Shown: positions 48,830 to 61,170 of the stretch, in pieces
How the letters are laid out: each line of letters starts with the position of its first letter
Position numbering within the stretch: position 1 is the first letter of the stretch
Origin: Membranipora membranacea
Lineage: Eukaryota > Bryozoa > Gymnolaemata > Cheilostomatida > Membraniporidae
DNA: 64,000 bases
Reading direction: 5' to 3'
Assembly: GCA_914767715.1 (NCBI GenBank)
Contig: OU612073.1
Coordinates: 5,332,001 to 5,396,000 of the forward strand
Translations under genes and position numbers: made by a program
The notes under the pieces: model-generated
The model's database searches: none
The model's input: only the letters and a program-made list of their open reading frames with translations
What the model was told of the DNA's origin: nothing

Positions 48830-49780
48830 TCCTCTGACAGAATTTCTCTTATTAATCCGCCTGTAACACATCATATGCCAACATATGTAAAATTGGACAT
48901 AACTATCTCTGTGAATATCAGTGTGCAGAAAAGAATTTTGAGAATGCAATCAATCCGAGTCTTTTAACACGAAACAACCCGCTTCACAACTTTTTAGTGA
49001 AACACATATATGTCTTTTATTACATTATTCATTGTTGCCCCCCTCCCTCCAGACCACAATGTCCATAGATAGTGGGAGCACAGACAGTGACAACACACTG
49101 ACAGAGGTGCATTGTGCAAGGAAGCATTACAAGATAAAGTAAAGTTGTAAAATACCCTTAACCAGTGATTCCTACATGTAGCAGCGGGTGGATTGTGTAT
49201 ACCCACAAATGAATGTAGCAAAAGTGGAGAGCTGAGGCTACCATACACATTCCCCATCGACCCAACCAACCACCCAACATGTAATCAGACAGGCAAACTT
49301 TACCTGCAATTGTTGTACTCTTTCTTGTTCACCAAACAAAAGGCCTTTTGCTATAATAGACTCATATATGTGTCTTGGGACATGTTTGAAGACAGTCTCC
49401 CAGACAATGCCCCCCCCCCCAGGGCCTATCCAACGGGGTCTTTTAGAACTGTACTTTATTTTGTAACAGTAATGGGACTCTAAAAATGTATATATATTAT
49501 AATAATTATATTCAATTAATTTATTATTTATTGTCTGACCATTAAAAGCATCACCTAGCTAGGCCTACACTACAGTAACAGTGAGTGAAATGAGCGTGCC
49601 TTGCTAGTAGCTACACCATATCTTGCTTTGTATGTTTGAGGAGGGGGGGGGGCAGTTGAATCTATCTTAATATTTCTTTGTTTGAACAAGGCGGCTGGAG
49701 CAGTAAGTAACAGCTCTTACTTACAACTGTTACTCCTTGCCTTGGTTTGAGTCATGAATTGAATACATATATTATCATGG

Positions 49781-50520
49781 CAGACTTGCCAACCTAATTT
49801 TTCCAAAATGAGTACAAAAATTTGCAAAATGCTTAAAAATGAGTACAAAACTCCAGGGTGCCTCAAATGACCAGAAAACGCCCCAAAATTTTTTTCGCGC
49901 TACGCGCGAAAAATGCTATTATCACAGTATGTGGTCCTTAGTAGCGTAGGAGTGCAGGTCACTCAACATTAGTCTTTTTCCCTTTGCGTTGTAAGGTGCA
50001 ATCTGTTAATAATAAATGTGAAGTTGTTTGTAACCTAGCCTGTCTGGACAAGACAGGCTATTTGAAACCCTGTTTGCCCATCCTCCCTGGTTTGCCCTTG
50101 AAACACTGGGGCAGGAGATCTGAGTTATCTCACCCCAACAAGGGGGTAGACAACTTTGTTTCTCTGATTAAAGAAAAGTTGAAGTTGGCAGAACCACCAT
50201 ATTCTACAATGGATTACTAGTTATGTTGTGTCTCATTGAAGAAAAGTTGCAATTTGGCTCATGCAAAACTTGGACAGGTAAAAAGTCAACTGTAAATCAA
50301 CATCATGGTTTTCTGCAGCCAATACCAGATTTTTAGACTATTATTTAACAATGACAACCAAGTAAACACTAAAGATAAAAGATGCGTTTTTGATTGCCTA
50401 ATTAGATGAACAGGCGTTTGGAAAACCATAAATGAGTACAACTAGCGTTTTGCGTTTAAAACTCAATTAGTGTCAAATAAGCGTTTACAAACGCTTTATG
50501 CGTACAGGTTGGCAAGTATG
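49781..50520. mobile_element. 740-bp TIR element with 6-bp TSD
   Basis: The left end CAGACTTGCCAACCT and right end AGGTTGGCAAGTATG are inverted. TCATGG occurs on both sides (49775-49780 and 50521-50526). AATGAGTACAA recurs inside at both ends. A 78-codon open stretch (49984-50220) contains no recognisable transposase motif. The superfamily is unknown. Confidence 0.8.
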
Positions 50521-50796
50521 TCATGGTGTTAGACTCCTTGATATTATTATATAAATAATATAAAAATATGTACTCACTAGCCTAGTGAGTTCTTGACAAT
50601 CACAATGAATGATGATCCTCTATCAGTCCAGGGAGAATAGTCATTCATACATGCCTGATTCATTCTTCAAATTTGGTGTTGGAAATCCCTAGTAGGATTG
50701 ACCTACTTATTAATCTAAGCCAATTGGACGCTGTAACCTCAAAAAGAAATGTTTTGTCTCACATTTATCAGATTTATTTAAGGCTAAGCATGTGCC

Positions 50797-50880
50797 CGGG
50801 TGCGTTCTATGTTCCGCTTCGCCGATGTTCCGCTGGTCTATGTTCCGCTTGAAATGGGTCTATAGTCCGCTGTTTTTTAG
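50797..50880 (+). repeat. Sub-repeat cluster of TATGTTCCGCT units, left
   Basis: Three or four ~18-25-base units of the form TCTATGTTCCGCT followed by TCTATAGTCCGCTG. The reverse complement of 61850-61968 gives the same series in the same order, beginning with AAGGC..CATG..GGGTGC. Confidence 0.8.
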
Positions 50881-51207
50881 ACCACTGTATCGATCCTTAT
50901 TCATCCATACAAACTGCTCCATGTTAGTTTAGCCCATTATCAAGGACTAAATTAATCAATAGGACTAGACCTTCTTGCCCATTATAGACCACTAAACCAA
51001 GGAGTTACTGAACTCCACAGCTGAATCTATAGATTGTGAAGATATTCCCCACTGAGTCACCAGTCCATGTACTGACTTTAACTCTTACATTATCTAATGA
51101 TGGACTATTTAAGTGCATTGGAACAATGAGTAAGTGATTTGAATCAATTTAACCCTGTTTGAATGTACACTTATTGCATAGGACATCATTGCTGATGACA
51201 TGCAAAC

Positions 51208-51308
51208 CACAGGCCTTCTGTAGTTGGTGCAAGTCCAGTGGTCGAGTGCCCCAGGGGCCCACTGGGGCACTCTACCACTGGACTTGCACCAACTATAGAA
51301 GGCCTGTG
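51208..51308. mobile_element. 101-bp palindromic element with 8-bp TSD
   Basis: The arms CACAGGCCTTC... and ...GAAGGCCTGTG pair almost throughout, with a short centre around GGGGCCCACTGGGG. ATGCAAAC is duplicated at 51200-51207 and 51309-51316. An 8-bp duplication fits hAT-type insertion. It is a very compact MITE. Confidence 0.92.
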
Positions 51309-51352
51309 ATGCAAACCCTAACTTATGGAACTATATGACTGTCCTGCTTTCA

Positions 51353-51392
51353 TAGCTTCTGTATTTTCTGGAAACCATTTTGGCGCTTGCTT
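51353..51392 (-). repeat. Inverted duplicate of the LINE left edge
   Basis: Its reverse complement (AAGCAAGCGCCAAAATGGTT, then AGAAGCTATGA) repeats the sequence at 51576-51612 that begins the LINE fragment. GCTTAATTTGTTG (near 51388) and CAACAAATTAAGC (near 51453) also pair. Confidence 0.65.
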
Positions 51393-51584
51393 AATTTGTT
51401 GTTTTTGCATTGTCATTGCTGCCTGTCAGATTCCAAAATTCTTCGATTAAAGCAACAAATTAAGCACATGTTAATGACCTGGAAATGTTAAACCGATTTT
51501 GAGCAGAAGTTTCTAAAGTCACAGCTGGAGAGCTGGCGCTTGAGACGAAGAAGACGCAGGTAAATACGCAGGTAAATAAGCAAG

Positions 51585-53095
51585 CGCCAACATGGTTTCA
51601 GAAGCTATGAGAGCCAGCTGACAGAACAGATTTGCGACATTTCACAACAGTTTGACAAAGGAGAGGAAGCGGATGCCGGTTTCCTAGACTTCAGTAAAGC
51701 TTTCGACCAAGTTGACCACAATAACTTCTTCAGAAACTCGCTTATATCGGAGTTACCCCTCAAGCTACTTTCTAGGTACAGAGTCTACTAGAAGGTCAAT
51801 CCCAAGTATTTACAGTTGATGGCCATAGTTATAGCCCACGCCAAGGTCATCCCAGGGTTCAGTAATTGGCCCAATCCTGTTCCTGGTCTACATAAACGAC
51901 CTAGCTGACTCAGTCATATCCAAAACCCGCATGTTCGCAGACGATACGTCATCTGTTCGACCGGTGAAAACTTTTTCCAGCTCCAAAAAAATCTAGATGC
52001 CCTCCAAGTATGGGAGAGTAGTTGGAAGATGGAGTTCAATCCTCTCAAATGCGAACATGTTAAATTTACCCAAAAAAGAACTAAAGGAGCCAACAACAAC
52101 CACATACATAATGAAACAGATATCCCGAAGACAAAAGGTGTAAAATACCTAGGATTAAGGCTGGAGAGCTCTCTTAGATGGAACGAAAACTTAAACTATA
52201 TTACCAACAAAGCAGCCAGCATAAGGTGAGGGTTCATAAGAAGAGCACACAATACCATACTTTCTAAAACATCTCAGAGCAAAAGCTTACCCCATACCAT
52301 ACATGACAAGTTAGCTGGGCTCTATATCTGGTGGTGTATAAACTTGAAGGCTGGGTTGGTCTGGGGGCCCTAGGGGGCCCTAAAATACTCCCGCCGCCGG
52401 CCCCGGGTAACACCCGAGCCGCCCATGCTCTTAAAATATTTGATTTTCTGTAGTTTTATTGTTAGATAACTGTAATATACCAAATTCTAGCAAGTGTTAC
52501 ACAGAATTTTACTATGTATTAATGTTTAAACTAATGCAATTTGTTATAATAGGTTGAAAACTAGACCTCATGACAGCAAAATAAGCATATAAAACTTCAC
52601 TAAGCTCTTAGGTGCAAAAGTGGGGTGGTTATGGGATCATCTGGTCTCATAGGGTAATCAGCCCTTATATCTGGTGTTACCCTACCAAATAGGGTAACAT
52701 GTCATGTATGCCCCATACTCGTCAGGCCCATTCTAGAATACACATCATCAGTATGGGATGGTAGCCTGACGCAAGCACAAGCAACAAAGCTCGAAGCTGT
52801 GTAACGCAAGGCCGTGCGCATGTGTTTACAATGTTCCGCGGTCAGACCACACAACTAGCACCTCGCAGCTGATTGAACAACTAGAATGGAAAAACCTAAG
52901 TACCAGAATGGCGAAGAATTGTACTGTTCCGAGCCATCCACTTTGGTAAAGTAGAGACTGACATGGGAGATTACATCAACTTCACCCACATCCTGGCAGT
53001 TCTAGAAGGCACAACCCACAGTACCTAATACCTCACTGCAGCACTGACCTCCACAAAAAGAGATTCTTTGTCTCCCCGCTAAATTGTGAAATGAT
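51585..53095 (+). pseudogene. Dead LINE reverse transcriptase (jockey/CR1-like), interrupted
   Basis: The translation shows QHGFRSYESQL, DFSKAFDQVDH, a QG-x-IGPILF-like block, YINDL and FADDT, the reverse transcriptase core of non-LTR retrotransposons. It continues as FNPLKCEHVKF, VKYLGLRLESSLRW and, after an insertion at 52298-52710, RPILEYTSSVWD. Stops and frameshifts are present (for example near 51790 and 51960), and the 5' half, including any endonuclease, is missing. Similarity ends near 53095. The clade name is approximate. Confidence 0.9.
52298..52710. mobile_element. 413-bp TIR element nested in the LINE, 8-bp TSD
   Basis: It starts CATACATGACAAGTTA and ends TAACATGTCATGTATG. CCCCATAC flanks it at 52290-52297 and 52711-52718. 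Skipping the element and one duplicate restores continuity between the LINE segments on either side, which confirms the boundaries. It contains a GC-rich patch (~52380-52425) and a TACCCTACCAAATAGGGTA hairpin. It is hAT-like by duplication length only. Confidence 0.92.
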
Positions 53096-53354
53096 CTTTT
53101 TTATCACTCTTTGATACTTGTAGATCCTCCTGTGGCAGGTTAAGGTTACAGTAAATGGTGAAAATCTGGTTATACGATCTATGACACGGGCTAATACCGA
53201 TAGACGAGCCTGAAAAAATACTGGAAACTTCAGATGAAGAAACGATTACTCTACAAGTATCAAGTAAGTATGGTATGCTTAATTGAGTTCAGTGGTAACT
53301 TCAGGCCTATATATAGGCATGTCGGCAAAGAGAAATGCTTTCTCTCTGTTTCTG

Positions 53355-54440
53355 CTATTTGCAGCCGCTAGATGTCTGCCTGGCATCGACATCTGTTAGT
53401 TGCCAAATAGACATCCGGTTACATAAAAGGCATCCAGGCACGTATTTGACAAAGGTGGATTGGTATGTAGCAGAGGAGGATGGATTGTAGTCACTCATCA
53501 TCGGGGCGACAACCCCATCTGAATAGGGCTGTAACAGCAAATATTAATGCTCTAAGCCCATTTGGTTGGGTTTGTTACACCAAAAATTTCTGCTCCAAGC
53601 CCATACAAATGGGTTTGTTACAGAAAGTATTACTGCTACAAGCTGTTGTACTAAAAATGTTTTCTGTAAATGGCCATCCGCCACACATCTCTGGTCTATC
53701 CTCAGCCTATGCAGATGAGTTTGTTACTGCTCCAAGCCCATATGGATGAGTAGTTGACAACCATCAGTTGCCATATGGCCATTCGGATGGGTTTGTTACA
53801 GTCACACTTCGAGATTGATACAAGGTGAAATGGATGGCCAGTTAGCATTGCCGCATGGGTATTCGTCATAAGCGGATGGCCCTTTTATGGAGATATGTTG
53901 CTGATGGCCATTTACCGGACACATTTGGCTCATCTGGAAGAATGGTTACAGCAAATATTACTGCTCAAACAAAACCCACCCGGATGGAGTTAATTTAGCA
54001 AACATTACTATTCCAAGCCTGTCGGGATGGGTTTGTTGCAGCTATAATGCGAAAAATGTGGCCGGTCCACCACAAATCTTTACGTTAAAGGTCCATCCAC
54101 TCATGACAAATATCCATTTCACATTATATCAATTTCAAAGCTCGGCAGTCACAAACCAATCCTGTTGCAAATTTTGCAACCAGATGGATTCATGGCAGAT
54201 GTCAATTGTAAAACAGACCCATCCGGATGGCTATTTGGCAACCGTTGGACACCAAATAGGCGTCCTGATGGGTTTCTTTCACAGCAAACTCCACCGTAAC
54301 AAAACCCATCTCTGTCTAAAGTGCATTTGCATCTGTTACAAGCCAATCCTGTCCCATGAATTTTATGTCCGGTAGCGTTAAAAGCAACCGGAAGCCTATT
54401 TGTCCGTTGGGCAACCGACGGCTGCCAAATAGTAGGTTCT
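53355..54440. repeat. Degenerate repeat field (CATCCGGATGG / TTTGTTACAG units)
   Basis: Blocks of the form AAGCCCATNNGGATGGGTTT, then GTTACAGCAAATATTACTG and CTCCAAGCCCAT recur many times with heavy divergence and irregular spacing of roughly 50-70 bases. The CATCCGGATG core is itself palindromic, and units occur on both strands. Open stretches here (53480-53749, 54058-54375) are by-products of the repeat. Confidence 0.75.
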
Positions 54441-54499
54441 CATCGCAGAATAGCTATCAAAGTCCGAGAAGACAAATTTAGCATATTGTTTATACCTGG

Positions 54500-55060
54500 T
54501 TCTGGAAGTAGTTCATTGTGTTATGCGATTTTATCTCTGTTCGAACTCCACTGTTTTTGATGGCTATTGCACATTTGTCTCTAAGCGATCAACTTGCACT
54601 TCCAGTATGCCCGTTCATGTCTCCGGCCAAGATAAGCACATCTGCAGCACTGCAACAAACTGTCCAAAATCTGTCTTTGGCCTCCTCGTCACAGTCTTGC
54701 TGTTCGCATAGGCAGAAACGATGTTATAGGTCTGCCTTTTGGTCACCAAGTTAAAATTGATAATCCCCTCAGATTACCTGGTTACATGACTCATCCCACA
54801 CCATTCCTCGGTCTTATCCCGCCACTGTTGTACAGCTTGACGCCATCGTCAATGTATCTTGCCTTTCCTCCAGGCCTTTCTCCTCCCATCTGGTCTCCTG
54901 TAGGCATATGTTACGCCTCACCATCGTATCAGCTATCTCTCTACTCTTATTTGTGAGTGTAGCAATGTTTAGGGCCGCTAGCTTGATAATCGTCTACCTC
55001 GCTCGCCTACTTTCCACAAGGTCCCCAACAAGGGAGATGCCTTGGCATAGTCTGGTTCTC
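54500..55060 (-). pseudogene. LINE endonuclease (EEP) domain remnant
   Basis: Reading the - strand from 55060 down gives LNIATLTNKSREI, MVRRNI, LQETRWEEKGL, NGVGMSH, then after gaps and frameshifts NIVSAYA, CDEEAKDRFW and GDMNGHTGS. These match the apurinic-type endonuclease of non-LTR retrotransposons (QETRW catalytic Glu, GDMNGH metal/phosphate motif). Several frameshifts make it inactive. The reverse transcriptase is not adjacent. Confidence 0.85.
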
Positions 55061-56335
55061 TCTGGTTTTATTACAGTCTGTGGCATAGTTTTTCCGGCCG
55101 GATGCTCTGCCTGTCGCTGAACCCGTCTCTATCCAGGATTGGGACTGGCTGAGTCTGGCACCGGATTGTACATTCCTCAAGCAAATTTTTCATAATATCA
55201 TAATATCTACAAAACAACCACCTCTATTGCAGAAATAACTGTTGGTCTTGTTCTTGACTTTTTTGCTAGTTTTCATATTTTATCCTGCCCCCTACCTGTT
55301 CCAGCTAAGAATTGGTCACTTGCCATAGCACACCAGGACATGTAGGTATATACATAAAGTACATAATTATTTTGCTTTATTTTTATCAGATCCTATGCGG
55401 AGAAAATTAGTTGTGCATTTGGCTGCGACTTGAGATGATTTCCACCAATCTACATCAGGTTTGTTAAGTTATCATGAACGTGAAAAATACCACTTGCCTT
55501 TGCCCCATAAGTGAGCCCAGAAGGTACAATATGAGGATTGAAAAAAAAACAAAGCTGAAAGACATAATGCATATGGTAATTCGCAGTTGGGCAGTAAAAA
55601 TATTGACATTGAATGTACATCATATCAACTACCCTTGCGGATAAACTATTTTGGTTCCAAGTTTCAATCAAGGTAATTTTGTACCGAAAAACATAATATG
55701 TCCTGATTGGGAGGTCTGCATCAACCCATCACCCTATCCCTAATGACAGGATACCAGTGCTAAGATGAGAAAGTGTCCATCTGTTCATCTTCACACTATT
55801 TCAGAGTGACCTACAGTGCTGGTTGGTAAATAGAATTGATATGTACGGGGATGTGAACTATCAGCTGAGGTGTTGAGCCGCTTGGAGGTAGTGTCCATCA
55901 TGCCTACCGCGTATCGAGATATGGGTATGTACAAAGGTGTTACTTTCATTTTCATTCCATAAGTACTGTAACCAAAAAATAGCTTCTCTCTGTGGAAGTG
56001 TTTATATTTCTATTTATAGCAATCAGCAAATTTTTTTCCCCAGAAAGAAAGTATTTTTACAATCACAATACCTAAATTTGTTGTCAGTTGTTATAAGTTT
56101 TGATAGCAAGAGGTCCTGGGTTCAATTTCCCCTCTTGTTATGAGAGATCTTCCTGCTCATATCCCATAACACGCCGAGCAACATAAACCAACACCAACTG
56201 AACTGACTCAAAAGTCGCCACTTCTCTAACGACGACTCTACAACTATACTGTGTGGAACATTCTTAGTCTACCGACATCAAAGAGGCTGTCTATCAGTAA
56301 TAAACCTATGAAGACAAGAAATTTCAAAAGTTGAA

Positions 56336-56650
56336 ACTTGGTGCATGGCCAACAGGCTCACTCTAAATTATTCAAAAACGTTCCAAATTATTTTAAAATC
56401 GCCAAAAAAGCAAATTGTTTTGGCGGAATATAAAATTGATCTCAGCTGTAAAACACAATTTTTTAGGCATTATTCTTGACTCTAATATAACTGATATGAA
56501 TTACCTCGTGGACCACTGCCGAAAATTCCACCTAATTTTAACATTGATTAGGGCAGCTCTCCCTTATTTTGATAGCAAAACAATGGTTGACCTGTATTAC
56601 CGTTGTTTTTACCCACTGGCTTCCTGTCTGGGGGGCAGTGATGACTGCAG
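56336..56650 (+). pseudogene. LINE reverse transcriptase C-terminal fragment
   Basis: Frames here read WCMANRLTLNYSKTF, then FLGIILDSNIT, VDHCRK and a LYYRCFYP-like block, the conserved 'thumb' region after the RT catalytic core in CR1/jockey-type elements. A frameshift separates the first part from the second. It is from a different copy than 51585-53095. Confidence 0.8.
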
Positions 56651-57689
56651 CTGGAAGGGGCACTTGTCCTGTACGTGTGTCTTGTATTTGACCTTCAAGC
56701 TTTACAATTGGGCTGTCTACGCCCTAGCGCAGGCTATAAGACTGTCCCTTTGCTTTTGACATGTTTCTATTGCAATTATCTACAATTTTTGATTAAATCT
56801 TTTTTTGCCTTTCTCTGAGTCATACTCAATTGAACTTTATCTATATATGTTATCAATTTTATCTCTAGCAATAAACACACATGAAAGAAAAAATTGTCTA
56901 ACAGTCTTCGAGTTAGGGTGTCAATTACCTCTCTGAAATGTGCAGTCTCACACCACTACCCTCCCTCATATCGGACAAGGGATAGAAATACCCATATAGA
57001 TAATTATGACAAACCTATACACAAAATGACCTAATGACCTAATTTTACACTAGTACCCACTCGGTAGCTAAAACTACATGCATCTTTAGTGGCTAGTTAT
57101 TGCATAGCACCTTTAACATGATAATCCCATAATAACCTAATACTAATAGTTATTTTTCTGGCTGCTTTGCGATGCCAATCAATGTTGCAGCTAGCTTTCT
57201 GGATATTGTAATCTTTATTTATTTTTTAGACTGCCATAGAAAGACAGAGCATCTTAAAGAAACTCAGTACCATTCACCAGCTACAAGCAAACAAATAACC
57301 ACACCTACTGAAGCATCAGTGTTGTGATTTAAAAAAAATTAATGGGCGTTGTAGCCATTTATAATGATTTAAGAACGAGGATTTATATTTTGGTCCATTT
57401 CCATAATTTTTATATAATCCCCATAGGGAAAATGGAACTCTATCCTCTGTGCTCCCATAGATCTCAGCCAAACCTCAAATGTATTTTCCGGTAATTATTT
57501 ATTCCTCTCCCTGAGAATAAAGCTTAAAATTCATTTTATACGATTATTTTATGGTGTATTTTGATAAAGTATAACAGCTTCAATACAATGTAATGAGTGA
57601 TGGATAACCAAAATTTTGTCTTTTTTAAACCAAGGACTAAGCAACTTCCTAATAATATGCAAGTTGCGATTGTTATCAATATCCAGCGC

Positions 57690-58336
57690 GTTTGGTGCTG
57701 TTTTGCTCCAGGAATCTGGTAAAGATATCTGGCAACCATTGGAATATGCCTCGCGTAAGATGACTGACACTTAGACACGCTCTTCGATGGTAGAGAAGGA
57801 AACTCTTGTCATCATGTGGGCAGTTTGACTAGTATATGATAGGTCGAAAGTTTGAAGTTGAAACGGTCCATAAACCCTTGGTACAAATTCTAGGTGGTAA
57901 AGATCTGAGTGATCTACCACCGAGGGTGCAAAGGTTCAAAATGAGGATAATGAGGTATGGATATAAAAATTTTGGTGTTAAGATGTTTGTTGCCGATAGT
58001 TTGAGCCGACCCAACGAGGCTTACAGTGCAGCCAGTGTGAAGCACTGTGCAGCTGTTGAGTACTTTATTGACAGTATTTGTGAGGACTTAGTCCCTGATA
58101 TACATGAAATAGAGGCGTTTGAAGCCACCGTGACTGACGATGTCGCAGTTAAATTCAAGCAGTATTTGGTCGAGGGTTGGCGAAGAAACAAGCAGTCATA
58201 AATTGCCCGGGTACAAAGGATGTCTCATGTTTAATGATAGACTTGATGTACCTGCTAGTTTGCGTAGTGCCTATATTGCACATGCACATGCTGGACACCA
58301 GGGTACTGCTAAACCTGCAGAGCTGCTCGACAGGTA
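57690..58336 (+). pseudogene. Ty3/gypsy retrotransposon fragment (RNase H to integrase zinc finger)
   Basis: Translation shows PLEYASRKMTDT, VEKETL, then FEVETVHKPLVQIL, KDLSDLPPRVQRFKMRIMRY and VADSLSRP, the RNase H region. This is followed by LMFNDRLDVPASLR and HAHAGHQGTAK, the start of the integrase HHCC region. Stops at ~57770 and 58199 and missing gag, protease, RT and LTRs mark it as a dead fragment. It is described only as a relic. Confidence 0.88.
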
Positions 58337-60261
58337 GTCTGGTGGCCGAGCTATCACCCAACGACAAATTTTTGTCAATTTTAGCTCTTGCTTTTGGCCT
58401 GAGTCCCGCAGCAATTGATCTCGGGAATATGCTGTGCAGCTAAAGCCAAGCTTCTTTCAGATTGTCTGCTCAACAACCCGTAGCAGACAACTCCAATTTG
58501 TACTTCAAGAGACATTCTGATGCGTTAAAAGTGCTCAGATAGCTGTATATGCAAGTTTGAGGCATCACATCATCAAATTCCTTACAAACATTATCAAACC
58601 AAAGTGAATAGTTGTAATGTGATGCCACAAACTCGCACTTGCAGCCATCTAAGGAGTAAGAACCTAAATTATGTTCGGGTATACATAAAAAAGTATCATG
58701 TGAAATTGCTATTATAAACATAGTTTTGGCAATCAGACATTACATGTATTTCGTCTGCCGCATTATGGGCATTGATTTTTGCTTATTGAAATATTATAGA
58801 AGAACTACTGATCTTTCAATTCCAACATAGCTCACCATGTCGTAAAATACAACCTCATTAAATGACAATTGATATCTGAAACCTGGGAACTTGAATTGTT
58901 TTTCATATTATGTATGTTAATGATGGCCTTCTCCAATGGATTTGCCCCGGTTTTGGAGCACCTCTACAACATCAAAAAATATACTACATCAGGGTATTAT
59001 GTTATATTCGCTGCAGGGTGCCAAAGTATAGCGTTATGTGGTCTAGAAAAAATTGAGAGAAATTGAATTGAATTCAATGCACTTCACTGTGCAATCAAAA
59101 TGGTTTTGACGCCACCACCAGCATCATTTGCGACGCAGCAAACAGCAGAGTTGTCGAGTTAAGTAGGTGATACTGTTTACCTGAAATGACCCTTGCAAAA
59201 AATCTTCATGTATTAAAATGAGCAACCAGATACACTACTCCGGCTTGAGCTTCTTGAAGACCTGTTCATGGTTTCGTTCGATCCAATGAGTAGATTTGAT
59301 TCTTGCAATTTTAGCGTTGTTCTAGTATCGCGTTTGATTTTTATTAGTTTCTTTGATCTTGAAATCTACAAATACACTCACACCAGTACCTTGTGATTCA
59401 AATTGATATGATAAGTTATACCATGGTTCTATAATCAAATGACGATTGGTAAATGATACATCTTCAACTTGGCAACTTTTTCAGCTAGTGTTGCTGAATC
59501 TATTGATTGCAGAGATCATCATAAATAGAGTTTCTACTTCCAAAAATGATCTAATTTTCAATATACACGCCTCCGTATATTTAAAATTAAACAATAGAAT
59601 GAAACAGATCAGAGCAAAAATCGGCAGCAACAATGTTTCCTTCATGTCAAGCAAGTTCATATTCAAACAAGAAAAGAAATGTAGGGGCGCTCATATCAGG
59701 TTCCTTGACCAGAAAGCTCACCATCAAGGTTGCGCTGTCAGCTGTCTCTTTCAAGCAGATTGTCTTAGTTTAATTGTGCCCTGTCAATAATTACTGCAAT
59801 TACATGCATACTTTTAACATAGAGCTCGCATGTCGTAAATTCATGATCACACTGTTTGGACAATTCCAACAGTAAACGGGGATGATGCTGTTATGATATA
59901 AAAAATACAGATCCGCAGCACTAGTACTCATGAGTTTGGTCTTGTCAGGTTCTAGATTTTTCAGTTCACCAACTCAACATGTAACTACCCCCAATAGCTG
60001 TGACATCTGTAGGGGTAACAGTATATTGTTAACAGTGATAACATGGCAAATCTGAAAACATTCCGCATATTCATTACCATGTTGACTGATATAAACAAGG
60101 TGCCCCTCCTCAATATTTAATTTATATCTCAAAAACTTAATAAACATAATTCCTACATCTCAACTTTTGGTAACCTATCTATCACATTCATTCATAAACA
60201 TGATCTAGGGAAACCCAATTAGTCCATTGTTGTAGAGTTAAGTTTCATATAAATACTATGT

Positions 60262-60297
60262 GTATATATATCATGTATATATATATATATATATATA
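60262..60297. repeat. (TA)n microsatellite
   Basis: An alternating TA run interrupted once by CATG. Confidence 0.85.
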
Positions 60298-61032
60298 GAC
60301 ATACAAATCTATAACAGAGGAACATGTATGGTCCTTGAATCATTCCGCTCCTAACTGATAAGGGGCCAAAACTCTGAATTCAAAACAAGTGTAGATTGAT
60401 TTTATCGATTAAATACGTTTTCACTGTTCAATTATATTGGATCAGTTTTTACCCAGTTCAGAATATGTTTGAACCGGTTACCTTATTTCCAAACAGTCTC
60501 ATGACATTTTTTATGTACTTAGGAATAGAAGCGAGACAATTTTTTGCAGGTGATTTTTAGAGTGGCTGAGCTACATTAGAGAGTGTGCCTATCTCTGAAA
60601 CCTTTCTCTCAGAGACTATGATGACACAAACTGTTGATTTAGTGTTTGAAAACTCATTGATTATACTATTATAATTGCAGTCACATCAAAAAACATCAAA
60701 TGTTAGATGGAACTTTTCCTGTTTCACTGCTTAACAATATAATAATTGTGTACCATCTTTTCGCCTGCAAAAAGAGGCATTTTACCGCTTAAGTCACTAA
60801 AGTTGACAAGCTATTCATAATAATTCTAAGCTAGATTTTTCATTTAACTCAGTGATAAGTATCAATGAAAACGATTTATATTGATAATGTTGAATGTTCA
60901 ATGTCTAGTAATCAAAAATTTTTACGAGTGTTTTTAATAATGAATTTTTATTATCATAATTATCAGCTAGTTGTCTATCCATGGAGAGAGAGGAGACAAC
61001 TGGTGTTTGATTAAAAAGCATTAAAATCGCTA

Positions 61033-61170
61033 TCTGATTATTCCGCCTGTAACATGTCAAATTGCAAGTCATATTGCTTTTTGGATGATGGAACCATATT
61101 CTGAATGGACAATTTGGAAATGAATTTGTCTAAATTGAAAGACTGAAGGAGCGAGGATTTTGAGCAACGT
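61033..61170. mobile_element. Fragment of the TCTTTCAATTAGAAA MITE family
   Basis: It shares GATGGAACCATATTCTGA, TTTGTCTAAATTGAAAGAC and GGAGCGAGGATTTTGAG with the copies at 34912-35164 and 2181-2395. The termini are not preserved. Confidence 0.65.

Noticed and set aside
56100-56150. A second SINE-like B box (GGTTCAATTTCC)
   Set aside because: No A box at the right distance and no matching copy in the window.
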